DNA from: Altericroceibacterium endophyticum | GTDB lineage: Bacteria > Pseudomonadota > Alphaproteobacteria > Sphingomonadales > Sphingomonadaceae | DNA length: 64,000 bases | NCBI RefSeq assembly: GCF_009827595.1 | Contig: NZ_WTYT01000002.1 | Span: 124,001-188,000 of the forward strand | Reading direction: 5' to 3' | In this document: one piece after another, positions 42,386-53,304 of the stretch | Numbering within the stretch: position 1 is the first letter of the stretch | Layout: each line of letters starts with the position of its first letter | Program-made: the position numbers and the translations under genes | Notes under the pieces: model-generated | What the model saw: only the letters and a program-made list of their open reading frames with translations | Database searches by the model: none | What the model was told of the DNA's origin: nothing

Positions 42386-43677
42386 GCACGCGCAGATTCA
42401 GCGCCTTTTCCCCGCGCAGCGTCATCTTGCTGGTGGTGGTCGGCGGCCTTGCCTTTCTTCTCGCACTCTATGCGCTGGGGGCCGGCCTTACGGGCGACAA
42501 TGGTCGCAATGGCGGCGCGCATGCAGCGGGAAATGGCCTGAATGGTTATTCCGCTCTGGCAGAATTGCTGGAGCGGCGTGGCTATGACGTCGCATTATCC
42601 CGCACAAAATCGGCCTTACAAAACGAAAATCTGCTGATCATGTCACCGCCCAGCAGTGCCGATAGCGAAGACCTGTCCGACCTTATTGCCGAGCGGCGCT
42701 ATATCGGGCCAACGATTCTGATCGTTCCCAAATGGTGGACATTTGATGCCTCCAGAATACCGGGCGTGGAAGCGAAGAAAGGCTGGATTGGTCTTAGCGG
42801 CGCCATGACCCCGAGCTGGGCGGATAGCGTTATGTCGCTGGGCGAGCTGAAGGTCACTTTGAAAGAGCTGCCGGAAAGCAAGCCGCAATGGCGCGGTCTT
42901 TCTTTGAGCGGCACCTTGCCCGACACCAAAGAAGTTCAAAGCCTGTCTGGTGACGGATGGCCCGCGCTGGTGACGGATAGCGAAGGCCGCACGCTGGTTG
43001 GCTATATGCAGGATGGATATTCCTATCCGGGCCTCGCCGCCGCAGCCGGAGTGACGGAGAGCGACCCCGACAATGTCGATCTCTATCCTGTCATCCTCGT
43101 GGCCGAACCTGATCTGATGAATAATTACGGCATGGCAGATGTCGCCCGCGCCCGTCTGGCGGTAATGGTGACAGATCTGGCGTTGGAAGGGCAGGATCTG
43201 CCGGTCGTCTTCGATCTGACATTTCATGGTCTGGGCGCCACGCGGAACCTGCTCACCCTCGCATTCGAACCGCCTTTCCTGGCCGCGACATTATGCCTGA
43301 TTTTTGCAGCATTGCTGGTTGGCTGGCGCGGTTTTGTCCGCTTCGGTCCGCCGCTGCGCGATGAACCAGCCTTTGCCAAGGGTAAGGAACAGCTGATCCG
43401 CAATGGTGCTGCGCTGATCCAGCGGACCAAGCGTTACCGCCTGCTGGGCGCGCCCTATGCCGATATCATCATGGACCGGCTGGCCGCCCGACTGGGCATC
43501 AGCCAGCGACAGGATACAGAGCGTGATGAAGCCGTTTTCCGCGCCCTCTCCGCCCGTGAACTGGACGCACAAGCCTTTGAACAATCCCTCAAATCTTTGC
43601 GGCAGGCCAGCCGCCCCCATGACGTGTTGCGCGCTGCCAAAGCGCTGCGTCAAATGGAAAGGACACTCAGCCGATGA
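42382..43677 (+). CDS. DUF4350 domain protein of the MoxR operon
   Basis: 431 residues. A membrane helix near 12-32, then a DUF4350 domain ([32 protein letters not shown]), a second helix near 293-312, and a cytoplasmic helical tail. DUF4350 resembles GATase-like folds without known activity. Coupled both ways by 4-nt overlaps. Confidence 0.82.
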   Translation: MSTRRFSAFSPRSVILLVVVGGLAFLLALYALGAGLTGDNGRNGGAHAAGNGLNGYSALAELLERRGYDVALSRTKSALQNENLLIMSPPSSADSEDLSDLIAERRYIGPTILIVPKWWTFDASRIPGVEAKKGWIGLSGAMTPSWADSVMSLGELKVTLKELPESKPQWRGLSLSGTLPDTKEVQSLSGDGWPALVTDSEGRTLVGYMQDGYSYPGLAAAAGVTESDPDNVDLYPVILVAEPDLMNNYGMADVARARLAVMVTDLALEGQDLPVVFDLTFHGLGATRNLLTLAFEPPFLAATLCLIFAALLVGWRGFVRFGPPLRDEPAFAKGKEQLIRNGAALIQRTKRYRLLGAPYADIIMDRLAARLGISQRQDTERDEAVFRALSARELDAQAFEQSLKSLRQASRPHDVLRAAKALRQMERTLSR

Positions 43678-44636
43678 CCATGACACTCGATGAAACACGC
43701 GCCATGGCGAACGCCATCCGCGCTGAAATTGGCAAGGCTATTGTCGGTCAGGACGATGTGATCGATCATTTGCTGATCGCATTGCTGGCGCGCGGCCATG
43801 CCTTGCTGGAAGGCCCTCCCGGGACGGCGAAGACCTTCCTTGCCCAGTGTTTTGCACGCGCTACGGGCATGGACTTTGGTCGCATCCAGTTCACGCCGGA
43901 TCTGCTGCCCGGGGATATTCTGGGTTCCAACCTGTTCAATTTCCAGACGAGCCAGTTCACCCTGACGCGCGGCCCGATCTTCCGTGAATTAATCCTGGCC
44001 GATGAAATCAACCGCACCCCGCCCAAGACACAGGCCGCCCTGCTGGAAGCGATGCAGGAACGCCGCGTCACGCTGGATGGGGAAACGCATGATTTGCCGG
44101 GCCGCTTCATGGTGGTGGCAACGCAAAATCCGATCGAACATCAGGGCGTTTACCCTCTGCCCGAGGCGCAGCTCGACCGGTTTCTGTTCAAGCTGGTCCT
44201 GCCCTACCCCAGCTTGGAAGAAGAAACGGCGATCGTCGCGCGCTTTGGCGCGGGCAGCGGCCCGGCCAAGCCCGAAGATTTCGGGCTGGAGCCCAAAAGC
44301 GATCAGGCGGCGCTGAGCCGGGCACAGGATGCCATGGCCACGGTTACTCTATCCGATGAAGTCGCCGGCTATATCGTCGCCCTCATCCGCGCGACGCGTG
44401 ATCATTCCGACCTTTCCGGCGGGGCATCGCCCCGGGCCGCAGTCCTTCTTGCCGGTGCGGCCCGCGCGCGCGCAGCACTGGATGGCCGGGATTATGTGCT
44501 GCCCGACGATGTGAAAGCGCTGGCCACCAATGTGCTGCGCCACCGTGTGCAGCTATCGGCCGCGGCCGAGATCGAAGGCAAACAGATCAGTGATCTGGTC
44601 GCGGGTCTGATCGACGATACAGAGGCGCCGCGTTGA
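43674..44636 (+). CDS. MoxR-family AAA+ ATPase
   Basis: 320 residues. Walker A GPPGTAKT near 44, Walker [13 protein letters not shown] near 105, sensor 1 [20 protein letters not shown] near 143, Arg finger region QLDRFLFKL, sensor 2 [10 protein letters not shown] near 255. MoxR ATPases act as chaperones for vWA-domain partners; the next gene encodes a DUF58 protein with a vWA-like fold. The DUF58 TTG start overlaps the stop. Confidence 0.93.
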   Translation: MTMTLDETRAMANAIRAEIGKAIVGQDDVIDHLLIALLARGHALLEGPPGTAKTFLAQCFARATGMDFGRIQFTPDLLPGDILGSNLFNFQTSQFTLTRGPIFRELILADEINRTPPKTQAALLEAMQERRVTLDGETHDLPGRFMVVATQNPIEHQGVYPLPEAQLDRFLFKLVLPYPSLEEETAIVARFGAGSGPAKPEDFGLEPKSDQAALSRAQDAMATVTLSDEVAGYIVALIRATRDHSDLSGGASPRAAVLLAGAARARAALDGRDYVLPDDVKALATNVLRHRVQLSAAAEIEGKQISDLVAGLIDDTEAPR

Positions 44637-45949
44637 TCCTTCCCACCACCCGCGCTTTGTCTCTGGCCGTCATGGCAGCACCGCTCGCGGTGCTGGTGGG
44701 AGCGCTTGCGCCCGGCCTGTGGCCGGTGCTGCCGCTTGCCGTGCTTGCTCTGCTGGCGCTTATCGTGATGGATGGTGCATTGGCGGGTGGATTGGCGAAT
44801 GCGGACCTGACTTTTGCGCATGATACGGAAATTGGCCGCCCCACGATACTTTCACTGGACGTAAAGCTGGCACGGAGCAGCACTGCAGGATTATCGGCCG
44901 CACTGGCCTTTGACCCGCGACTTGGATCGGGCGGCCGGGCAGATCTTCAATTGGAACCAGCCGCTACATCCGGCAGATGGCAGGGTGACTTCACCCTAAA
45001 GCCCAACCGGCGCGGCAGCGGAGCCATCGAAACCCTTTGGCTGCGATGGAATGGCCCGCTGGGCCTCGCCGCGCGAGTTAACCGGATCGATCAGGATGCG
45101 GAACTGCGCGTCTGGCCCGATCTCTCGCCCGTACGATCCCCGGCCTTGCAGACGATTCTGCGTGATGCGCGATCCGGCCTGCTGACGCGGCGGGTACGCG
45201 GCGAAGGCACCCAGTTCGAAGCGCTCAGCGATTATGCACCGGGCATGGACCGGCGCCGGATCGACTGGAAAGCCAGCGCCCGGCATACCAGCCTCTATGC
45301 CCGGGAGAACGAGGCCGAACGCGACAATCAGATCGTCTTTGCCTATGATTGCGGCCAGTCCATGTGTGAACCGGTGGACGGATTACCGCGGATCGACCGC
45401 GCCGTTTCAGCGGGGCTCGCTTCGGCCTATGTCGCCTTGAAGGGCGGCGATCGGATCGGCTTGTTCGCCTTTGCCGACAAACCCGAAATCGCCATCCCCT
45501 TCTTTGGCGAAGCGCGCCAGTTCGACCGCGTGCAGCAGGCCGCCGCCGCGATCGATTATCACGCCGTGGAACCCAATTTCACGCTGGCCCTGGCGGCCTT
45601 GTCCGCCCGGCTCAAACGGCGCTCGCTCATCATCCTTTTTTCCGATTTTACCGATCTCACTTCGGCCGAATTGATGATTGAAAGCCTTGGCCGGCTGGTG
45701 AAACATCATCTGGTGATCTTCGTCACTATGAAGGACAGCGAAATCGCCGATATGCGCAATCTGGACGGAAATTCGCTGGAGGAAGTGGCGCAGGCCGTGA
45801 CCGCTGACCGCCTTGCGCGGCAACGCGCCCTCGTGCTGGAACGACTGCGACGGCTGGGTGTCGATGTGGTGGATGCACCATGGGACCAGATCGGCTTTCA
45901 GCTGATCGACCGCTATCTGGAAAAACGCCGGGCGGAGGCAATCGGATGA
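44633..45949 (+). CDS. DUF58 (vWA-like) protein
   Basis: 438 residues. Two N-terminal helices (about 6-45), a beta-rich middle, the DUF58 signature [20 protein letters not shown] near 190-209, followed by DWKASARH, and a degenerate vWA metal site [10 protein letters not shown] near 240. It is the usual MoxR partner. TTG start overlapping the moxR stop. Role unknown; envelope assembly or secretion is proposed for such pairs. Confidence 0.9.
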   Translation: MILPTTRALSLAVMAAPLAVLVGALAPGLWPVLPLAVLALLALIVMDGALAGGLANADLTFAHDTEIGRPTILSLDVKLARSSTAGLSAALAFDPRLGSGGRADLQLEPAATSGRWQGDFTLKPNRRGSGAIETLWLRWNGPLGLAARVNRIDQDAELRVWPDLSPVRSPALQTILRDARSGLLTRRVRGEGTQFEALSDYAPGMDRRRIDWKASARHTSLYARENEAERDNQIVFAYDCGQSMCEPVDGLPRIDRAVSAGLASAYVALKGGDRIGLFAFADKPEIAIPFFGEARQFDRVQQAAAAIDYHAVEPNFTLALAALSARLKRRSLIILFSDFTDLTSAELMIESLGRLVKHHLVIFVTMKDSEIADMRNLDGNSLEEVAQAVTADRLARQRALVLERLRRLGVDVVDAPWDQIGFQLIDRYLEKRRAEAIG

Positions 45950-47016
45950 AACCGCTGACGACATGGTTCCGCAAACAGGAAGCCGATACACCGCCCGCCC
46001 TGGAAAGCGCGGCCTTGCGCTCCGACCGTTTTCGGCTGGAACGTGAAGGTGACTGGCGGCGGCTCGAACACATCGTCACTGCGCTGGAAAAGAACCGGCT
46101 TCGGCGGCTGAGTGATCAGGATGTGCTGGACCTCCCGGTGCTCTATCGCAACACCGCCTCCAGCCTCGCCGTGGCGCGGCAAACCTCGCTTGATGCCGCG
46201 ACACTGGAGTATCTCGAAGCGCTGGTCCGGCGCGCCTGGTTTCAGGTCTATGGCCCCCGGCAATCGCCTTTTACATGGCTGCGGCGTTTCTTCGGCGGCG
46301 GGTTGAGCCGTGCTGTCCGGGCCATCTGGCTGGATATCTGTATTGCCCTGACCGTCATGATCATCGGCACCATGGTTGGCTGGTTGCTGACCGACCGCGA
46401 TACAGAATGGTATTACGCGCTGGTGCCCGGCCAGTTCGCGGATGAGCGCCAACCCGGTGCATCGGCAGAAATTTTGCGTCAAAGTCTGGAAACCAAGGAC
46501 AATGCTGGCGGACTGGGCACATTTGCCGCAGCGCTTTTTTCCAACAACGCATCCGTTGCCATTCTCGCTTTTGCGCTGGGCTTCGCCTTCGGCATTCCTT
46601 CTCTGCTGCTGCTGGTCCATAATATGGCCGTGCTGGGGGCCATGCTGTGGCTGTTTAGCCAGGCAGGTCTGGCGCCCGATTTTCTCGCCTGGCTCAGCAT
46701 CCATGGCACGACCGAGCTGTTCGCCATCCTGCTCGCCGGTGCCGCTGGATTGCATATTGGGCGATCAATGGCGTTTCCGGGCCAAAAATCCATCCTCAGC
46801 GCCGCTGCCGCGAGCGGTCAGAGGACGGCCAAGGTCATGCTGGGCGTGGTGATGATGCTGATCGTTGCCGGGCTGCTGGAAGGCTATGCCCGGCAATTGG
46901 TCGGCAGCACGGCGGCGCGCGCCACCATTGGCGGCGGAATGCTGCTCTTCTGGATACTCTATTTCTTCGTCTTCGGGCGCGGCCGTGACGCGCCAGAGGT
47001 GGATGCCCCATCATGA
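45946..47016 (+). CDS. SpoIIM family (stage II sporulation M / DUF95) membrane protein
   Basis: 356 residues. About 130 soluble residues are followed by a helix near 135-155 (LDICIALTVMIIGTMVGWLL) and four more C-terminal helices with NNASVAILAFALGFAFGIPS, HGTTELFAILLAGAAGLHIG. The organism type does not sporulate, so this is the non-sporulation branch linked to MoxR. ATG overlaps the DUF58 stop. Confidence 0.88.
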   Translation: MKPLTTWFRKQEADTPPALESAALRSDRFRLEREGDWRRLEHIVTALEKNRLRRLSDQDVLDLPVLYRNTASSLAVARQTSLDAATLEYLEALVRRAWFQVYGPRQSPFTWLRRFFGGGLSRAVRAIWLDICIALTVMIIGTMVGWLLTDRDTEWYYALVPGQFADERQPGASAEILRQSLETKDNAGGLGTFAAALFSNNASVAILAFALGFAFGIPSLLLLVHNMAVLGAMLWLFSQAGLAPDFLAWLSIHGTTELFAILLAGAAGLHIGRSMAFPGQKSILSAAAASGQRTAKVMLGVVMMLIVAGLLEGYARQLVGSTAARATIGGGMLLFWILYFFVFGRGRDAPEVDAPS

Positions 47017-47879
47017 ACGCTTCCATCTCCCGGTCGAACCGCAAATCTGCCCAGCGCCTGCGTGATCTGGTGACGCCGGAGGGCGTATCCCTGCCCGTCA
47101 CCGTGGCGCTGGCCGGGTCGCGTTTTGGCGCTGTGTTGCTGGATCTGATTCTGGTCGGCGTCGTCACCTTTGTTCTGGTGCTCACTTTGATCTTCACCAT
47201 CGGCGGCGCGAGTTTGCTGAATCAAGGCGCCACGGAATTCCTGGTCGTATTTCTGATCATCTGCGCATTTGCGCTGCGCTATGGCAATTTCCTCTATTTT
47301 GAGCTTGGCCCTCGCGCAGCCACGCCGGGCAAGCGGCTGATGGGACTGAGAGTGGCCGCGCGCGATGGCGGCCGGCTAACGCCAGAATCCGTAATAGCGC
47401 GCAATCTGCTGCGCGACATTGAGATTTTTCTGCCCCTGCAAATGGCATTCACATCATGGGAAACCGGGCTATTTGGCATTGCCGCATTCGTCTGGTTCCT
47501 GTGCTTTGCGCTGTTCCCCTTTTTCAACCGTGATCGGCTGCGCGCCGGGGATCTGATTGCGGGAACATGGGTGATTGAAGCGCCCAAACCCAAATTGCAG
47601 CAAGCCATGTCGATTGATGTCGCCGAAAAGGAATATCGCTTCGGAGACGCGGAACTGGGCATCTATGGTGAGCATGAATTGCAGGTTCTGGAAGGCATCC
47701 TGCGCGATAATCGGCCGGAGGTGATGGAGGAAGTGGCCACGACCATCTGCGGCAAAATCGGCTGGACACCGGGCCATTCCGATCACCGTGCATTTCTGGA
47801 AACCTTTTACGCGCAATTGCGCGCCAAGCTGGAGCGCGACATGCGCTTTGGCAAACGCAAGGCCGATAAGCATTCCTGA
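47013..47879 (+). CDS. RDD family membrane protein, last gene of the MoxR operon
   Basis: 288 residues. RDD features: GSRFGAVLLDLILVGVVTFV near 38 with Arg and Asp, GPRAATPGKRLMGLRVAARDG near 100, and FNRDRLRAGDLIAGTWVIEA near 172; three membrane helices. A 100-residue cytoplasmic tail follows. Transport roles are known for some RDD proteins, but not this branch. Confidence 0.88.
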   Translation: MNASISRSNRKSAQRLRDLVTPEGVSLPVTVALAGSRFGAVLLDLILVGVVTFVLVLTLIFTIGGASLLNQGATEFLVVFLIICAFALRYGNFLYFELGPRAATPGKRLMGLRVAARDGGRLTPESVIARNLLRDIEIFLPLQMAFTSWETGLFGIAAFVWFLCFALFPFFNRDRLRAGDLIAGTWVIEAPKPKLQQAMSIDVAEKEYRFGDAELGIYGEHELQVLEGILRDNRPEVMEEVATTICGKIGWTPGHSDHRAFLETFYAQLRAKLERDMRFGKRKADKHS

Positions 47880-48018
47880 GCGCGAACAAAGAGCGAGCAT
47901 TGCTGCAAAATTCTGTGCGCCGACCTGACATCGCGCAAATTACCTGGCGTAAGAACGCGCTCAACATCAATCTTCGCACGACGTTCTGATTTTCAGGAAT
48001 TTGTGGCAGAGCGTGGAT

Positions 48019-48534
48019 ATGACGAATCTGCGCCCTGCCCTTTCCCAAGATGCTCCCGCCCTGGCCACGCTCGGCCGGGAGGCATTTTGCTCCGCTTTCG
48101 GACATATCTATCACCCAAGCGACCTCAGCCGATTTCTCGAAGAAGCCTATTCACCGGGCACCATAGCTCAGGAAATCAGCGATCCCGCTCTCCTCTACCG
48201 CGTGATAGAGCAGGATGACGCGCTGATCGGCTTTTGCAAAATCCGCATAAAAAGTCCGTATTCCGATTATTCAAACGCCGCCCGTCCCATAGCCCTCGGC
48301 CAGCTTTATACAGACCCGGCGATGACGGGCCGCGGCTTGGGCGCGCAATTGATGGACTGGGTTATCGACTATGCCCGCCAGACGGGCGCAGATGCCGTCC
48401 AGCTTTCGGTCTATAGTGAGAATTTCGGCGCGCAGCGTTTCTATGCCCGTTATGGCTTCAGCAAGATTGCCGATATCGATTTCTGGGTCGGCAATCACCG
48501 CGACGACGAATTTCTGTACGAATTGCGGCTCTGA
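48019..48534 (+). CDS. GNAT family N-acetyltransferase
   Basis: 171 residues: N-terminal TNLRPALSQDAPALATLG, the acetyl-CoA loop LYTDPAMTGRGLGAQLMDWV near 97, and YSENFGAQRFYARYGF near 138. Substrate unknown. ATG 48019 is chosen; the track of the frame begins at a TTG 18 bases upstream. Convergent with the antiporter gene with 6 bp between stops. Confidence 0.85.
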   Translation: MTNLRPALSQDAPALATLGREAFCSAFGHIYHPSDLSRFLEEAYSPGTIAQEISDPALLYRVIEQDDALIGFCKIRIKSPYSDYSNAARPIALGQLYTDPAMTGRGLGAQLMDWVIDYARQTGADAVQLSVYSENFGAQRFYARYGFSKIADIDFWVGNHRDDEFLYELRL

Positions 48535-48540
48535 ACAGGG

Positions 48541-50301
48541 TCAGTTCTCTGCGCCGCCCTGAGTTTCAGGGCTCGTCAAAATGCGATGGCGCGCAGACCG
48601 GACATCGCCAGTTTTCAACTGTTCTTTCATCCGGTCCTTGTCTCTTTCACGGAATACCACCTCGGCGCGTTCAAGCTCCTCTTCCCCCAGTCCAAGGTTT
48701 TTCAACGCTTTGCGTCCCATGACGACCGCCGATTCCATGACTTCACGCATGACGAAATCGGCTGGCGTACCGCGCAAACGGATCACGCTGCGCCGATCGT
48801 AGCCGCGAATAAAGATAGCGGCATTGGGGAAGGCCTCGTGCACGGCCTTCACCAGATCCGGGCCGACCTGATCGCCATCGATGCAAAAGGCGATGACTTC
48901 CGCTTCGTCCGCCCCGGCCTGCCGCAAGAGATCCAGCCGCGTGCCATCGCCGAAATAGACCTTGGCCCCAAATTCACCGGCCCGGTCGATCATCCCCACA
49001 TTACGGTCGATCAACGTCACCGGCACCCCGCCAGCCATCAGCATCTGCGCGACATTCTGACCGAAACGGCCATATCCGACCACCAGCGCACTGGCGCCAT
49101 CCGATTGCGGCCCGTCCCGCTCCTCTGTGCCCGCCACCGGTGTCCGGCGAAAGCGTTTGGTGATGAGCATCAGGAACGGCGTTGCCGCCATGGACAGGGT
49201 CACGATCGCGCCAAACAGGCTGGACGCTTCACCGCTGATCAACATGGCGTTCTGCGCCTGCGCAAACAGGACAAAGCCGAATTCGCCGCCCTGACTAAGC
49301 AGCAGCCCCAGGGCCAGCGCTTTGCGCCATTCCATCTTGAAGAGCAGGCCAATGGTAAAGATCGCGAGCGTTTTGGCAGCAATCAGCGCCGTAGCCATCA
49401 CCACCACAAAGATCGGTCTTTCAGCGATGGCCGACAGGTCCAGCATCATGCCGACAGACAGGAAGAAAAGGCCGAGCAGGATGGAGCGGAAAGGTTCAAC
49501 ATCCGCTTCCAATTCATGACGATAGGGCGAATCCGCAAGCATCACCCCGGCGATAAAGGCCCCGAGCGCAGTCGACAGGCCCAGCATTTCCATCACCAGC
49601 GCGGCCCCGATGACGGTGAAAAGCGCCGCCACCACGAACATCTCACGCTCACCCAGAGCACCAATCAGGCTGAAGAGCGGACGAATAACAAAACGCCCGG
49701 CCGCAATCAGTCCTGCGATCGCCGCCACAGTATACAGCGCCAGCACCCAGCCGGGCGGGCCACCGGCATCCGCCGGATTGCGGCTAAGCGCAGCAATCAC
49801 GGTGATGAGGGGGATCAGCGACAGATCCTGAAACAGCAGGATGGCGAAGGCGCGCTCCCCAAACGGCGTGCGCATCCGGCCCGCCGATTGCAGCATCGGC
49901 AAAACCTGCGCCGTTGAGGAGAGGCCCAGCGGAAGTCCCAGAGCCAGCGAAGCAGCCAGCGTAAAGCCCGTGAAATAATAGATGATCGCGCTGACAGCCA
50001 ACCCGCAGGACAGCACCTGAAGCAATCCCAGCCCGAAGATTTCCCGCTTCATCCGCCACAAGCGTGCGGGATTAAGCTCCAGCCCGACGATAAAGAGCAG
50101 CAAGGTTATGCCCAGTTCGGCAATGCCGATCTTTTCTTCCGCATCGCCTACCAGACCGAGCATATATGGCCCGACAACCGCGCCAGCCAGAAGATAGCCC
50201 AGCGTCGCGCCCAGCCCCAGGCGGCGGAAGATCAGCACAAAGCCCAGCGCGAAACCGAGCAGGATGGCCCCTTCGTAAAGCATCGACCCGTGGGCTTCCA
50301 T
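48541..50301 (-). CDS. Kef-type K+/H+ antiporter with TrkA-N (RCK) domain
   Basis: 586 residues. Residues 1-385 carry about 12 helices of the CPA2 fold (ELGITLLLFIVGLELNPARL, LGLPLGLSSTAQVLPMLQ, LLSQGGEFGFVLFAQA). From 405 an RCK domain has VVGYGRFGQNVAQMLMAG for NAD(H). It mediates K+ efflux and is often gated by glutathione adducts, though I see no kefF/kefG neighbour. Confidence 0.92.
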   Translation of the reverse strand: MEAHGSMLYEGAILLGFALGFVLIFRRLGLGATLGYLLAGAVVGPYMLGLVGDAEEKIGIAELGITLLLFIVGLELNPARLWRMKREIFGLGLLQVLSCGLAVSAIIYYFTGFTLAASLALGLPLGLSSTAQVLPMLQSAGRMRTPFGERAFAILLFQDLSLIPLITVIAALSRNPADAGGPPGWVLALYTVAAIAGLIAAGRFVIRPLFSLIGALGEREMFVVAALFTVIGAALVMEMLGLSTALGAFIAGVMLADSPYRHELEADVEPFRSILLGLFFLSVGMMLDLSAIAERPIFVVVMATALIAAKTLAIFTIGLLFKMEWRKALALGLLLSQGGEFGFVLFAQAQNAMLISGEASSLFGAIVTLSMAATPFLMLITKRFRRTPVAGTEERDGPQSDGASALVVGYGRFGQNVAQMLMAGGVPVTLIDRNVGMIDRAGEFGAKVYFGDGTRLDLLRQAGADEAEVIAFCIDGDQVGPDLVKAVHEAFPNAAIFIRGYDRRSVIRLRGTPADFVMREVMESAVVMGRKALKNLGLGEEELERAEVVFRERDKDRMKEQLKTGDVRSARHRILTSPETQGGAEN

Positions 50302-50392
50302 ACAATGTCACTTCCGCTTGAATTGGGACGATAATCTCACGCTCGGCACATGCGCTTTGCCGACTTCAAAACAGGCTAGGCCGAAAAGCGTT

Positions 50393-51385
50393 TTAGAGCC
50401 ACTTCCAGAAACGGAACAGCGCCAATTGCAACGCCAGAATAGCGCAGCACAGGCCCACTACGATCCAGAAGGCGTCATTATCCTGAACACCGGGAATACC
50501 CCCGACATTGATGCCGAGCAGTCCGGTCACAAAACCGAGCGGGAGGAAGATCGCCGCGACGATCGTCAGCAGGTAATTGGTTCGTTCGGACCGTGCGATG
50601 GAGCGAGCACGTATGTCATCCTGCAGCACCAGAGCGCTTTCCTTGCTGATATCCAGATCATCGAGATAGCGCCGCAAGCGATCGATACTCTCGCTAATTT
50701 CCCGCCTGTCATGTGCCTCGAACCAGTCGGGCGCCTCACGCGCAATCGATTCGAGCGCTTCATGCTGCGGCGACATATGGCGTTTCAGCGCCAGACAATT
50801 GCGCCGGATCGTGGCAATGCGCTTCAGCATGTCCTCCGGATCATCTTCTGTGCCGAGATCTTCCAATTGGTCGATATGGTCGTTCATATCGACAATCGAA
50901 CGGTTCATGCGGGCAATCATCACTTCGGTCAGCTGCGTAATCAACGCGCCAGCATCCACCGGCCCATCGCCCTTATCGATCTGCGCCAGAACGTCTCTGG
51001 GACTTTGCAGGGGGTAACGCCGCAGTGTGATGACCCGCCGGCCATCCGACCAAAGCTGCATCGAAATCATGTCCTCCGGTTCAGCACCCGGATTGAAATT
51101 GATGCCGCGCAATGTCGCCACCAGAGCGCCCGCTTCGCTAAAGGCGCGCGGCCGGGTGGAATCGCTGGTCAGCAATTCCGCCGTGGGCTCAGGTATCGAC
51201 AGGCCGCCTTCCAGCCATTCAAAAACCCCTTCCCGATTGCGACACAAGTGAAGCCAAAGCAGCTCTGCCGGATCGCGGGGCACCCATTTACGAGCCTCTT
51301 CCCACGTGATCGCGCGTCCACCTCCGGTGCCGTCCAGCACCCGGCCAAACAGCATCGGCCCGTCTTCTTCATTATCGTTCAGCAT
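50393..51385 (-). CDS. CorA/ZntB family divalent cation transporter
   Basis: 330 residues, ZntB-like. A long cytoplasmic domain includes a coiled-coil rich part (MNRSIVDMNDHIDQLEDLG), two C-terminal helices, and the pore signature GLLGINVGGIPG where CorA has GMN; GIN is typical of ZntB. ATG 51385 matches ZntB length; the frame opens at 51442. Likely carries Zn2+ or Mg2+. Confidence 0.88.
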   Translation of the reverse strand: MLNDNEEDGPMLFGRVLDGTGGGRAITWEEARKWVPRDPAELLWLHLCRNREGVFEWLEGGLSIPEPTAELLTSDSTRPRAFSEAGALVATLRGINFNPGAEPEDMISMQLWSDGRRVITLRRYPLQSPRDVLAQIDKGDGPVDAGALITQLTEVMIARMNRSIVDMNDHIDQLEDLGTEDDPEDMLKRIATIRRNCLALKRHMSPQHEALESIAREAPDWFEAHDRREISESIDRLRRYLDDLDISKESALVLQDDIRARSIARSERTNYLLTIVAAIFLPLGFVTGLLGINVGGIPGVQDNDAFWIVVGLCCAILALQLALFRFWKWL

Positions 51386-51518
51386 CGGGTTCTCAATAAC
51401 TGGCAAGGGCTCTGGTTTCCCGCAAAGCGGCATTCGCGGCAAGTTTTCTTCTCAGTAGTGCAGCATCAAACGCATTAACTGCCTTTAACCCGTCACGCGG
51501 ACGGTCTATATGGGGCCT

Positions 51519-52679
51519 ATGTCTTCAATACGTCCATGGCGCGATATCGACCGCCGCAAGAGCCGCCAGATCATGGTGGGCAAGGTCCCGGTTGGCGGAG
51601 ATGCGCCGATCACCGTTCAGACCATGACGAATACGCTCACGTCCGATGCAAAGGCGACAATCGATCAGATTCGCCGCTGCGAGGAGGCCGGAGCCGATAT
51701 CATTCGCGTATCCTGCCCGGATACGGACAGCACAGCCGCCTTTGGTGAAATCGTCAAAGCTGCAGAAGTGCCGCTGGTGGCGGATATTCACTTTCACTAC
51801 AAACGCGCATTGGAAGCAGCCGATGCAGGCGCCGCCTGTTTGCGCATCAACCCCGGCAATATCGGCAGCAGTGAACGTGTGGCAGAAGTCGTCCGCGCCG
51901 CGAAGGCCAATGGCTGCGCAATCCGCATTGGCGTGAATGCCGGCAGTCTGGAACGCGACCTGCTGGAAAAATATGGCGAGCCTTGCCCGGAAGCGCTGGT
52001 GGAAAGCGCACTCGACCATATCAAGCTGTTGCAGGATCACGATTTTCATGAATTCAAGGTCGCGGTGAAAGCCAGCGACGTATTCCTGGCAGTGGCCGCT
52101 TATATGGGCCTTGCCGAAGCAGTCGATTGCCCGCTTCATCTGGGTATTACCGAAGCTGGCGGGCTGATCGGCGGAACCGTCAAAAGCTCGATCGGCATGG
52201 GCAATCTGCTCTGGGCCGGTATTGGTGATACATTGCGCGTGTCCCTGTCGGCCGAGCCGGAAGAGGAAGTGCGCGTCGGGTTCGAAATGCTGAAAGCGCT
52301 GGGTCTCAGAACCCGGGGCGTGCGCGTCGTTTCCTGCCCATCCTGCGCGCGTCAGGGGTTTGACGTTATCCGCACGGTGATGGCGCTCGAAGAGCGGCTG
52401 CAACATATCAAGACACCGCTATCGCTGTCGGTTCTGGGCTGCGTGGTCAATGGCCCCGGCGAGGCGCGCGAAACCGATATCGGCATTACCGGCGGTGGCG
52501 GCGGCAAACATATGGTCTATCTGTCAGGCGTTACCGACCATCACGTTCAAAGCGACGATATGCTCGACCACATCGTCGAACTGGTGGAAGCCAAAGCCGC
52601 AGAAATCGAATCCGATATGAGCGATGCCGGAGATTCTGACGGCAGTGATGCAGGCAAGGCAGTAGAAGCCGCCGAGTGA
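51519..52679 (+). CDS. ispG: 4-hydroxy-3-methylbut-2-enyl diphosphate synthase
   Basis: GcpE of the MEP isoprenoid pathway, reducing MEcPP to HMBPP with a [4Fe-4S] cluster. About 386 residues. N-terminal [28 protein letters not shown] near 113, and cluster cysteines in [12 protein letters not shown] near 272 and [17 protein letters not shown] near 307. An acidic tail of 25 residues follows the core. ATG 51510 is an alternative start. Confidence 0.95.
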   Translation: MSSIRPWRDIDRRKSRQIMVGKVPVGGDAPITVQTMTNTLTSDAKATIDQIRRCEEAGADIIRVSCPDTDSTAAFGEIVKAAEVPLVADIHFHYKRALEAADAGAACLRINPGNIGSSERVAEVVRAAKANGCAIRIGVNAGSLERDLLEKYGEPCPEALVESALDHIKLLQDHDFHEFKVAVKASDVFLAVAAYMGLAEAVDCPLHLGITEAGGLIGGTVKSSIGMGNLLWAGIGDTLRVSLSAEPEEEVRVGFEMLKALGLRTRGVRVVSCPSCARQGFDVIRTVMALEERLQHIKTPLSLSVLGCVVNGPGEARETDIGITGGGGGKHMVYLSGVTDHHVQSDDMLDHIVELVEAKAAEIESDMSDAGDSDGSDAGKAVEAAE

Positions 52680-52683
52680 TAGG

Positions 52684-53232
52684 TCAGAAATAGATATCGA
52701 TGTAATCGGTCAGGCCATCGCACCATTCAAATTCACGCAGCCGCCAATATTTGCGGTTCTGCGTGATGCCGAAATACCAGCTTTTATCAGCGGAGCAGTC
52801 ACGCCCGATATCGGGCGTGTCCTTTATGGTGATCCGGCCATCAAACACGAAATGGTCCGCGCCAATTTCGGTGACGACGCCCTCCAGCGTTAACCCGCCG
52901 GGTTGATCATCCGAACGCTGCCCGCCTTTCAGACGGATCAGGCCCCGGTCATTCCACGCGTTGAGTGTGCCGCGCTGATCCCAGCCGATCCATTGCAAGG
53001 TGACCCCGCTATTGTGCCGCAGCCTATTTGCGGCTTCAGCGCTGAGAATATTCGTCTTCGTGATGTTTGTCTCTGGAGCCGCATTGATCGCAGGCTCTGA
53101 TTGATTTTGCCGCTGCGGCGCAGGCGCTGCTGTGGCTACCGCCGGTGACGGCGCTGCCTCATGCTGACAAGCGCCGATAAGAGCGAGAGCTGGCAAAACT
53201 GCGGCAAGCTGGCGAGGTGTTTTGGCGCGCAT
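52684..53232 (-). CDS. Hypothetical lipoprotein
   Basis: 182 residues with a lipobox LIGAC near residue 18-22. A Pro/Ala/Gln linker is followed by a beta-rich domain beginning TLQWIGWDQRGTLN and ending REFEWCDGLTDYIDIYF. I do not recognise the family. Its stop lies 4 bp from the ispG stop (convergent). Confidence 0.72.
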   Translation of the reverse strand: MRAKTPRQLAAVLPALALIGACQHEAAPSPAVATAAPAPQRQNQSEPAINAAPETNITKTNILSAEAANRLRHNSGVTLQWIGWDQRGTLNAWNDRGLIRLKGGQRSDDQPGGLTLEGVVTEIGADHFVFDGRITIKDTPDIGRDCSADKSWYFGITQNRKYWRLREFEWCDGLTDYIDIYF

Positions 53233-53304
53233 AGGCCTCCAACGATCGAAAAGATGAAGCGTTCACTTCCCGGCTACCTCAATTGCGCTATATGTGGGCC
53301 CATA

